From positions 1 through 7,419 of the forward strand of contig JANQHA010000552.1 in NCBI GenBank assembly GCA_028282865.1: DNA of 7,419 bases. The letters are read 5' to 3'. How positions within the stretch are numbered: the first letter of the stretch is position 1; every line of letters starts with the position of its first letter. Below the pieces are notes generated by a model, which was given only the letters and a program-made list of their open reading frames with translations, had not been told where the DNA came from and ran no database searches. Of this stretch, positions 1 to 7,419 are shown one piece after another. Made by a program: the position numbers and the translations under genes. The DNA is from Oligoflexales bacterium. GTDB lineage: Bacteria > Bdellovibrionota_B > Oligoflexia > Oligoflexales > CACXFL01.

Positions 1-3000
1 TAGCTCTTGACTCTGACTGTTCTACTGCACTTTCTAAGCTTTTAGAGATATACCGGTCAACCCAGAACTCTGCTGGAATGATACCTATACTTGAGTCTCA
101 GCTATATATTGCGCTTAGGTCGGCTGACCTACCTACGGTGACTAGGCTTAGGGAGGAGCTGTTTTCGTATTATGATAACGATGAAAGAAGAGCATCTTTG
201 CTGCTTGATATCCTACCGGTATTTCCTGATATTGATCTTCAAATGAAGTTAGTCCAAGGTCTTGAACTCGATAAGTCCACTTGGAGGAAGTTGATTGATT
301 CTTGGGCTGCTACAGTTATTCCTGGTGATGATAAAGCTACTTTAGCTAAAAGTTACATCGAACTTGGACGGTTGTGTCTACAATATCTAGCTGACTCAGC
401 GCAGTCTGTGGGATTCTACATGCTTGGATTACGTAGTGGCTGGATTGACCAAAGTTCATTTGACTTTGTTATTGAATATTTAGTGCGGCAGTCTGATCAA
501 GCAGCAATTAGTGAATGCTTCGCTTTGAGATTAGATCAGCTTGTTGGTAGTGATAAAGTCGATTTGCTGGACGATATTCTGCTCAATAGGTACCAGTTCT
601 TTTCTGAAAAAAGCTTAAACGAATACGCCCTATCAATATACTTATTGAAACCAGAAAAGAAGAATCATTTATATAGCCGCTTTGACTTCTACGGCTCGAA
701 AGATGACTTTAGCGAGGTTGAGAATCTTTTGGACTCTTTAGAATCTCTAGAGAAGAACGTGCTTCAACTCGATGAATGGTATGTTCTTGCTATTGAAAAT
801 ATTTCTCGAAGCTCAGACGTTGTTAAATATTCTTACCTGGCGCGAATTTACGATAAACGAATAGATCTGAATAATAATGATGAAGATGTAGTACGCGAGG
901 CTGTAAAGTGCTTTCAGCTAAGTAAGGATAGAGAACTGCAAAAAAAATACTGCTCCTTATTGGTTGATATGGACATATTACCACCGATTGATACGGAGTC
1001 GCTCCTCAGCCTATTTGCTGACTCTGGGATCTACCGCGCTAAGATTCTTCGGTGGTCCGCAGATAGGGCGGAAAATGATCATATACGCTTAAATTACTAT
1101 TACGAAGCCTACCAGGAGTTTTCAAAACTTTCAGGCCGCGGTCTTGATGCCGAGTTTTGTTTGCTACACTACTGCCAAGAGGCGGCTGCTTCAGATGATG
1201 ACCTGGGTTATTTGCGCGTGCTGATTAGCCAATCTGGTCATTGGAATTCTTACCAGTCTATTCTGGATTTTCAAATTTCGCAGCGATCGGTAGATGACCG
1301 GTTAGCATTGTATAGGGAATTTATAGAGGTCTCTTTGATCGAAGTGGGCGATGCTGTAAAGGCGGGCTCTATTGTAGATCAGGCCTTGGATGCTGGCTTT
1401 CAGTCTGAAGATCTGGTCGATGAAACGATTGAGAACGAGTTGCTAGAGCAAGGTGTAGCTCCCACAATTATTGCCGAGCAGATGTTTAAGCGTCATGTGG
1501 TTCGTAAGGATTTAGACAGAGCGGTCAAGGTATGGATGTATCTGTTATTTACCCAAAAAGATGAGACTGAGATTGGTGCGTTTATCGAGTGGAGTAAAAA
1601 TGTAATAAATCTTCCCGTTTCTGAAATATTGTGGGAGGAGTTGATTGCCAGTGTCGTGGACCTAAGGAGAATGCTTCATATGGTTGGAAGGCTTCACCTT
1701 GATTTGATGACCGAAATTGGCAATCACTTGTTTGACTTTGAGCAGTATAGTGAGCAGTCGTATAAGGCGCTTAAAGAAGTATACAAAAGCAGACCTGATG
1801 AACGGAGTATTTGGATTCCTTTATATTTACTGCTTAGAACTTATGGCTCAGAGAAGGACTTAACGAATTATATTCGCCAATTGATTCCACGGGTGGAGAA
1901 GATACCCGAAGTCATTAGGTCCTACCCCATCACTATTGAAAGTTTGCGTAGTGAACTTGCGCGTTTGGAGTCTGTCGACGGTCGGGTAAAGTCAGTAGTT
2001 GGATTTGAGCAAGAAACTGGCATAGGGGTTCCGCCAGGACCCCCCGGCAATTCCATGCAAGCTCCTCCAAAAGAAGCGTTAGACTGGCGGTCCTTGGTTA
2101 GTTCGCTTCAGGTCCCCGATAACTTCTGTCATGAGCTATTTAATCGGCCGATTTCTAGCGCAATTGAAAAGCATATTGCACTTCAAGCGTGTAGTCTCCT
2201 TAGTGGAGACTTTGAAGTGATGAAACATTGGCATTGGCAGGTTTGGAGAAATCCAAATCAGTATGGTTATAAACTGGAGGGTCGGAACCGTTACCCAGAC
2301 GATGGTGGTTTGAGCGAAATCAATTCACCTCTTCATCGACTTTTACTATATGTAGCTCCGGTGCTCATTCAAATGCATCGCGATCAGTTTAGTGCGCAAG
2401 GCCTGGCGGTTAGAATGGGGATGACTGCCAAGCAGTTTTCTAACGAAGCCAAGCCTGTCGACTGGAAAGACCCGGCTTTCTTAAAAACGGGATTAGTACA
2501 CTATCAAGAAGTATTAGAGAGGCAAAACTTTAGAATTTCCCATCTCGCCAACATGGGCTTAGAGATTTTCTACGAAGGAAGTACTAGACATATTTATTTC
2601 GATAAGACTGGTTATCAGGATTTACCTGGAAGCATTTTGTTTCACCGTATTTTCAGCCTTCTTTGGTCGGTCAAACTACGCTATTTCCCGCTACTACACC
2701 TAGACCCGCAGAAGGATGTTATTCCACTTCTTTGGGCTATACAGCAACAATTAGAAGGGACTGGGATACGAGCTGTAAAACGTTTCTTTGGTTCCAAATT
2801 AACCCCTTTAGAACAGACTCTGAGGTCGTTAGACTTGGCTGAGTTAGGTCATCGTTTTTCGCAGGTAGCTAAGATTGACGCTGCAGAGGTTGATCAGCTA
2901 TGGGACGTTATGAATCAACATATCCTACGGCTGCAACTAGCGGAGACATTAGACTTGGTGGGCCTAGCGGAAAGTCTGGCCGGTAGAAATATTGTCGATC

Positions 3001-3086
3001 AAGCGAAAATGGCTAACAACGAAATTCTGGAGAAATCAGACCGAATTGAAGACCTTATTATTTTTTCAACCAAGCTAAAGCTATAG
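1..3086 (+). CDS. Very large TPR-like helical-repeat protein with distinct C-terminal domain (5'-partial)
   Basis: The reading frame is open to the left edge (first full codon at base 3), so the ATG at 78 is probably internal: it has no convincing ribosome binding site, and the 25 codons before it look like the same repeat (ALSKLLEIYRS, then LESQL). 1027 residues are visible. Up to about base 2000 the protein is almost wholly amphipathic helix in 30-40 residue units, with TPR-like pieces such as RLALYREFIEVSLIEVGDA near 1300-1360. A Pro/Gly-rich linker (GVPPGPPGN) lies near 2025-2050. The last 330 residues or so form a less repetitive domain rich in aromatic residues and His, with HWHWQVW, HRLLLYVAPVLI and ILFHRIFSLLW. 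No HExxH, Walker or other catalytic motif was found, and no membrane segment is obvious. TPR-type solenoids are usually protein-binding scaffolds; that role is inferred here. The function of the C-terminal domain is unknown. Reality of the gene is near certain; its function is not. Confidence 0.9.
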   Translation, partial: ALDSDCSTALSKLLEIYRSTQNSAGMIPILESQLYIALRSADLPTVTRLREELFSYYDNDERRASLLLDILPVFPDIDLQMKLVQGLELDKSTWRKLIDSWAATVIPGDDKATLAKSYIELGRLCLQYLADSAQSVGFYMLGLRSGWIDQSSFDFVIEYLVRQSDQAAISECFALRLDQLVGSDKVDLLDDILLNRYQFFSEKSLNEYALSIYLLKPEKKNHLYSRFDFYGSKDDFSEVENLLDSLESLEKNVLQLDEWYVLAIENISRSSDVVKYSYLARIYDKRIDLNNNDEDVVREAVKCFQLSKDRELQKKYCSLLVDMDILPPIDTESLLSLFADSGIYRAKILRWSADRAENDHIRLNYYYEAYQEFSKLSGRGLDAEFCLLHYCQEAAASDDDLGYLRVLISQSGHWNSYQSILDFQISQRSVDDRLALYREFIEVSLIEVGDAVKAGSIVDQALDAGFQSEDLVDETIENELLEQGVAPTIIAEQMFKRHVVRKDLDRAVKVWMYLLFTQKDETEIGAFIEWSKNVINLPVSEILWEELIASVVDLRRMLHMVGRLHLDLMTEIGNHLFDFEQYSEQSYKALKEVYKSRPDERSIWIPLYLLLRTYGSEKDLTNYIRQLIPRVEKIPEVIRSYPITIESLRSELARLESVDGRVKSVVGFEQETGIGVPPGPPGNSMQAPPKEALDWRSLVSSLQVPDNFCHELFNRPISSAIEKHIALQACSLLSGDFEVMKHWHWQVWRNPNQYGYKLEGRNRYPDDGGLSEINSPLHRLLLYVAPVLIQMHRDQFSAQGLAVRMGMTAKQFSNEAKPVDWKDPAFLKTGLVHYQEVLERQNFRISHLANMGLEIFYEGSTRHIYFDKTGYQDLPGSILFHRIFSLLWSVKLRYFPLLHLDPQKDVIPLLWAIQQQLEGTGIRAVKRFFGSKLTPLEQTLRSLDLAELGHRFSQVAKIDAAEVDQLWDVMNQHILRLQLAETLDLVGLAESLAGRNIVDQAKMANNEILEKSDRIEDLIIFSTKLKL

Positions 3087-3090
3087 CTTT
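3077..3090. terminator. Perfect 14-bp palindrome at convergent gene ends, possible weak two-way terminator
   Basis: AAAGCTATAGCTTT is its own reverse complement and contains the stop codon of the left gene (TAG, 3084-3086). As a hairpin it gives an AAAGC/GCTTT stem with a TATA loop, followed by one further T on the plus strand. It sits in the junction between two convergent genes, where a bidirectional terminator is expected. The stem has only two G-C pairs and the T tract is short, so termination would be weak; it may be partly a by-product of the Lys-Leu-Lys-Leu-stop codons. Confidence 0.3.
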
Positions 3091-3107
3091 TACATTATTA
3101 CAACGGT

Positions 3108-4544
3108 CTACCATTTTCTTATAGTAGCTTGCGGCCTGCGATTCTTCCATACGATGCTTCCCTGGCTACTGACGGTAGGTGCCGGTTCATCGCCAATTTT
3201 GTTCGAATGAGGCTGAATTTTATAGGTGTATTCTCCGTTAGGTAGTCTAAGTATTTTAGAGCGACCGTTGGTGATGACAAACTCGGTTTCGCTGGTAATA
3301 CTGTCCGATAAGTACTGTTTGTTATTTTTTGCAAACCTACTGTCGAGTTCTGGCTGGTTGCAGGAACGACCCTCTGTGGAGCTTGTAATATTCAGATAAT
3401 TAGCCACTGAAAGAGCCTGGCTCTGCACACCAAATAGTGGGTGCCAGCATTGGTGTTGCGATGGTGAAAGCTCCGCTAGCAAGTTTGACTTCACTTTTTC
3501 TGATGGGATAAGGGTAACAAGTAGGTCTTTGCTAGGAGTTTGATCTCGAGGAATTTTTATTGTAAGCAGACCTAGTTTACTGGAATGTTCATATAACTTT
3601 TTGAAGAACTCAATTTCGCTTGTAGCTTTTAGTAGTCCTATACTTGCGGCGGCAGTTCGGTTGTTGACAAGTTGATTGCTACACACTGCTTCTTGCCAAG
3701 CTGAGGTTGACAACGCTAATGGCAATTCATTAGGTTTGGAGGATCGAATCATTTTGCATAGATGATCGAGCTCGCTCTCAGTTCTGTTACTGCCTAGGGC
3801 TTCGGCTAGTTCAATGGCGACAGATACTCTGCGGGTAAGTATGTAGGGCTGTCTTGACCACCTTCTTATCATCGTTTTCCGGATTGACCTAAGGTGTTTC
3901 TCGGTGTCACCTACTTTATTAGCTTCTGGAAGGTGACAAAATAGCCCATAATCGTCAACGGTAGCTCTGCAGTCAGGTACAATTTGAGAGAGCCAAGCTG
4001 TCGTAATCTGGTTGATTTCTTTACTTAGCTCTGATGAGAGCTGCCCTTTTTCAGAGCTAGATGCTTCACAGATGCTTGCGACTGTTTGAGAAGCAATTGG
4101 AGTCGTTAAATCAATCGTAAACTTTTCACCAGCTACTTCTATCTGTGTAGCGGCTAGGCTTTCTGGTGAAAAAATTATCTTAACTTTCTCCATACCGAAT
4201 GCCGAGGTTACCGGCAAAGTCCATTGCTGTTTTTCTATGCGATCGTCTTTGTTAGGAATGCATAGATTAGTGGTGAGAGCTAATAATCTAATGGGTATGT
4301 TATTTTTAAGGGTGTATATAGCTTGCTGCTTTGGCGGAGAGCTTAGAAGGTTGAATGGATTAAATCTAGACCACGAAGATGAATCCTGAGCGATTTCTGA
4401 AGTATTGCTATCGTTTGCGGAGTTATGAAAGCGACAGCTTACGCCAACAACGATAGCTATCAAGAAGCAGAAAGTCGGGAGATTTAGGAAAGAAAGGATC
4501 CTAGTACACTTCGATTTTATGAACAGCCACATCGACCGTTTCAT
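3108..4544 (-). CDS. Probable lipoprotein of unknown function, 478 residues, eight further cysteines
   Basis: I do not recognise the family. The ATG at 4544 is chosen because AGGTGG (4555-4550) lies 5 nt upstream. A GTG at 4553 is in frame but lies inside that site; an ATG at 4532 is possible. The N-terminus is basic (MKRS, KSK, R), then hydrophobic (FCFLIAIVVGVSC), and the stretch around VGVSC fits a loose lipobox with the lipidated Cys at residue 37. That is slightly late for a signal peptide II site, so an uncleaved anchor is the alternative. A Ser/Asn/Asp-rich spacer follows to about residue 60. Eight cysteines remain after Cys37 (about 95, 159, 192, 203, 263, 288, 366 and 395), an even count that suits disulfides in the periplasm. 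The middle (about 170-260) looks helical. The end (about 420-478) looks beta-rich, with LPNGEYTYKI resembling a small surface beta-sandwich. It overlaps the upstream tail-tube-like gene by 44 bp, so the two products are probably made together. Confidence 0.85.
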   Translation of the reverse strand: MKRSMWLFIKSKCTRILSFLNLPTFCFLIAIVVGVSCRFHNSANDSNTSEIAQDSSSWSRFNPFNLLSSPPKQQAIYTLKNNIPIRLLALTTNLCIPNKDDRIEKQQWTLPVTSAFGMEKVKIIFSPESLAATQIEVAGEKFTIDLTTPIASQTVASICEASSSEKGQLSSELSKEINQITTAWLSQIVPDCRATVDDYGLFCHLPEANKVGDTEKHLRSIRKTMIRRWSRQPYILTRRVSVAIELAEALGSNRTESELDHLCKMIRSSKPNELPLALSTSAWQEAVCSNQLVNNRTAAASIGLLKATSEIEFFKKLYEHSSKLGLLTIKIPRDQTPSKDLLVTLIPSEKVKSNLLAELSPSQHQCWHPLFGVQSQALSVANYLNITSSTEGRSCNQPELDSRFAKNNKQYLSDSITSETEFVITNGRSKILRLPNGEYTYKIQPHSNKIGDEPAPTVSSQGSIVWKNRRPQATIRKW

Positions 4545-4971
4545 GGAAACCACCTAGCGCCGAATTCGCAGATTCAACGGTCCAAGAGAGAGGCTGACAC
4601 AGTTTCAGGACATATCGTGAAATCTCTTGACCTAGTTTATTTCTTTTAACTAAATGTATGTCTCTTAGTTCTTCGTTTCGCTTCGCAGTGTTTTTGGCCC
4701 ATAGATAAAGCGACGGGTCAGTAACAAAGTTGCGGTGAAGTGTGACTTTAGTGTAACGATTCCCCTCAGAATCGATTTCTCCATTAATTTTGCTCAACCC
4801 TTCGATCTTCTCGAAGCTACCATAGTTAAAATCGTCAATTTCAACGGTGACGCCGTTAGGCTCAACTACGAACCCTGCTGGCAAGTTATGAGAAGAAAGA
4901 GTGATCGCTACCACGGCGCCAATTAGTAGCGTTGCGCGTACGATTGAGCGAAAATGTCTTCTAATAAACAC
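4501..4971 (-). CDS. Tail-tube-like protein (T4 gp19-type domain) with N-terminal signal or membrane anchor
   Basis: It is 156 residues from a GTG start; an in-frame TGA 15 nt upstream rules out an earlier start. The only Shine-Dalgarno candidate, GAGG, is about 10 nt away, so translation may be modest. Residues 1-11 are basic (IRRHFRSIVR), 12-25 are hydrophobic (ATLLIGAVVAITL), and LPAGF at 30-34 could be a signal-peptidase site or the end of an anchor. Residues 38-156 follow the pattern of the phage T4 gp19 / conserved phage-tail family: VTVEIDDF then FEKIEGLS (43-60), VTLHRNFVTDPSLYLWA (76-92), RDIHLVKRNKLGQEI (103-117), the Pro-x-x-Trp step QPLSW (126-130), and closing VDVAVHKIEV (146-155). 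Members form the inner tube of contractile tails and related injection systems, but normally have no signal sequence. The match was made by eye, without a profile search. No other tail gene lies in the window. It overlaps the lipoprotein gene by 44 bp. Confidence 0.72.
   Translation of the reverse strand: MFIRRHFRSIVRATLLIGAVVAITLSSHNLPAGFVVEPNGVTVEIDDFNYGSFEKIEGLSKINGEIDSEGNRYTKVTLHRNFVTDPSLYLWAKNTAKRNEELRDIHLVKRNKLGQEISRYVLKLCQPLSWTVESANSALGGFHETVDVAVHKIEVY
4550..4555 (-). promoter_or_regulatory. Internal Shine-Dalgarno (AGGTGG) for the lipoprotein gene, inside the upstream coding sequence
   Basis: AGGTGG on the minus strand is spaced 5 nt (TTTCC) from the ATG at 4544. It is coding sequence of the upstream gene, where it falls in codons for Leu-Gly-Gly near its C-terminus. 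It decides the start of the downstream gene and argues for translational coupling or reinitiation. Confidence 0.6.
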
Positions 4972-5023
4972 TTTAAGTGTGCCTCAATACAGGATGTGAA
5001 AGTTCTTTAGTTATAAATTTACC

Positions 5024-5070
5024 ATAGTTAGGACTATACTTACTAGCCCTTTCTAAAAAAACCTTAGTAA
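5024..5070 (-). promoter_or_regulatory. Possible promoter and inverted repeats upstream of the tail-tube-like gene
   Basis: The 147-bp gap between ridA and the tail-tube-like gene carries no ORF worth calling. On the minus strand TATAGT (5038-5033) resembles a -10 box about 62 nt before the GTG start, but no good -35 is seen 16-18 nt upstream, where there is only a T tract. Two small inverted repeats are present: ATAGT/ACTAT (5024-5028 and 5033-5037) and TTACTA/TAGTAA (5040-5045 and 5065-5070). They could be operator sites, or chance in AT-rich DNA. No strong terminator for ridA is visible. Confidence 0.2.
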
Positions 5071-5118
5071 ACATATGACATAGTCACAAAGGCTCTCATG
5101 AATATTATCGGGCGAACT

Positions 5119-5499
5119 TTAGGAAACCTTAGCTATCGCTTCTATTTCAACTCTGACATTTTTGGGTAGTTTAGCCGCTTGAACACACGCTCTAGCGGGA
5201 AAAGGCTGCTCAAAATAGCTTGCATAAATTTCGTTAACCTCAGCAAAATTGTTCATATCCTCAAGAAAAATTGTCGTTTTCACAACTTGGTTCAACGAAC
5301 AACCGCCTGCCTCTAAAACAGCCGCAAGATTTTTCATAACTTGATGGGTTTCTTCACTAATAGAGCCCTCGATTAGGGTTCCGTTAGCTGGGTTGATTGG
5401 TATTTGCCCTGAGCAAAAAAGGAGCCCATCAACCTTAATCGCTTGGGAGTAAGGGCCTACAGCTGCTGGGGCGTTCTCTGTTTCAATTGCTTGCTTCAT
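5119..5499 (-). CDS. ridA: RidA family reactive enamine/imine deaminase
   Basis: The 126-residue product has the normal length of RidA (YjgF/YER057c/UK114 family). Members form homotrimers in the cytoplasm that hydrolyse reactive enamine/imine intermediates, such as 2-aminoacrylate from serine or threonine dehydratases, to the 2-keto acid and ammonia, protecting PLP enzymes. Signature stretches are GPYSQAIK (15-22), SGQIPINP (30-37), VVKTTIFLEDMNNFAEVN (72-89), FPARACV (100-106) and VEIEAIA (117-123). By alignment from memory with the E. coli protein, the active-site residues Tyr17, Ser30, Arg103 and Glu118 are all kept, so it should be active. The start is the ATG at 5499, with AAGGTG 5 nt upstream; the same frame runs further upstream to about 5550, but that would add 17 unconserved residues. 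It lies 160 bp downstream of the aspS-linked TPR gene, so it may share that transcript or use its own promoter. Confidence 0.96.
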   Translation of the reverse strand: MKQAIETENAPAAVGPYSQAIKVDGLLFCSGQIPINPANGTLIEGSISEETHQVMKNLAAVLEAGGCSLNQVVKTTIFLEDMNNFAEVNEIYASYFEQPFPARACVQAAKLPKNVRVEIEAIAKVS

Positions 5500-5504
5500 A
5501 AGGT

Positions 5505-5510
5505 CACCTT
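5505..5510 (-). promoter_or_regulatory. Shine-Dalgarno of ridA
   Basis: AAGGTG on the minus strand, 5 nt (ACCTT) before the ATG at 5499. It fixes the ridA start at the conserved MKQAIETENAP end rather than at the longer reading frame beginning near 5550. Confidence 0.75.
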
Positions 5511-5527
5511 TATAAGTTAATTTAACG

Positions 5528-5544
5528 CTCTCACATTTTGAGAG
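5528..5544. promoter_or_regulatory. Perfect 6-bp inverted repeat upstream of ridA, candidate operator
   Basis: CTCTCA (5528-5533) and TGAGAG (5539-5544) are exact reverse complements separated by 5 bp, ending 28 bp before the ridA ATG. On the minus strand a TTGATA hexamer (5550-5545), similar to a -35 box, abuts the repeat, so the repeat would exactly fill a 17-bp spacer. The matching -10 positions (CGTTAA or GTTAAA) are poor, so the promoter reading is speculative. A repressor site, or a short leader hairpin if transcription begins further upstream, are both possible. Confidence 0.35.
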
Positions 5545-5659
5545 TATCAAAAATTTATTAAAAATCTATATAAAGATCATAGGCATATAGTCTATCGGTA
5601 CAGGTGTGGAAATCAGCAATTGTTTTCTGCCAGGCACCTTTCATTGGCCTGTAGGAATC

Positions 5660-7419
<1,760 letters not shown>

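Noticed and set aside
78..80. ATG at 78 as the true start of the left-hand gene
   Set aside because: No ribosome binding site at proper spacing, the frame stays open to the window edge, and the upstream residues continue the same helical repeat pattern.
3119..3334. 71-residue minus-strand reading frame
   Set aside because: It lies inside the lipoprotein gene in another frame, with no recognisable domain or ribosome binding site.
4735..4926. 63-residue plus-strand reading frame
   Set aside because: It is antisense to the tail-tube-like gene, whose protein pattern is convincing; this frame has no domain or start signal.
4501..4971. Prophage or tailocin remnant
   Set aside because: Only one tail-type gene is present, with no sheath, baseplate, lysis, integrase or attachment site, and it carries an export-type N-terminus and an intact reading frame; an exapted or envelope role fits better, though genes outside the window were not seen.
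5040..5070. TTACTA/TAGTAA repeat with a T tract as a ridA terminator
   Set aside because: The T tract is inside the loop rather than after the stem, and the stem is A/T-rich.
5631..5651. Possible terminator hairpin after the TPR gene (CAGGC/GCCTG arms)
   Set aside because: The 5-bp stem encloses an 11-nt loop and no T tract follows on the minus strand, so it does not look like an intrinsic terminator.

Overview
The window reads as chromosomal DNA of a moderately AT-rich Gram-negative bacterium. A bacterial-type aspartyl-tRNA synthetase and a standard RidA are core, vertically inherited genes. Next to them are a probable lipoprotein and a very large helical-repeat (TPR-like) protein with a separate C-terminal domain. 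Giant proteins of that kind are, from general knowledge, commonest in the former Deltaproteobacteria (Myxococcota, Bdellovibrionota and relatives), so I lean that way for the host. No rRNA, tRNA or taxonomic marker sequence was compared, and this placement is weak.

Layout. The left 3.1 kb is one plus-strand gene, open at the window's left edge. At least 1027 residues are visible: a long alpha-helical repeat region, a Pro/Gly-rich linker, and a C-terminal domain of about 330 residues that I cannot name. It ends 21 bp from the end of a minus-strand gene, so everything to the right is convergent with it. A perfect 14-bp palindrome sits on its stop codon.

The rest is minus strand and transcribed right to left: aspS (C-terminal 270 residues; the start lies beyond the right edge); a 316-residue TPR protein whose ATG overlaps the aspS stop by 4 bp; ridA after a 160-bp gap; then after 147 bp a two-gene unit. 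This unit is a 156-residue protein with a T4 gp19-like (phage or contractile-injection tail-tube type) domain behind an N-terminal signal or anchor, overlapped by 44 bp with a 478-residue probable lipoprotein that has eight further cysteines. No intergenic gap exceeds about 160 bp, and no insertion sequence, CRISPR array, RNA gene or origin was seen.

How the genes fit together. aspS and the TPR gene look like one translationally coupled unit, and ridA may follow from the same transcript or its own promoter. The most unusual part is the tail-tube-like/lipoprotein pair. Tube-fold proteins of phages, type VI secretion and extracellular injection systems are normally made without a signal sequence in the cytoplasm, whereas this one seems built to enter or cross the inner membrane, and its coupled partner seems destined for the periplasm or outer membrane. 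No sheath, baseplate, spike or ATPase gene is visible here, so this is either an exapted tube-fold protein with an envelope role or one edge of a larger locus. The giant helical-repeat gene is a neighbour by position only; nothing in the sequence proves a functional link.
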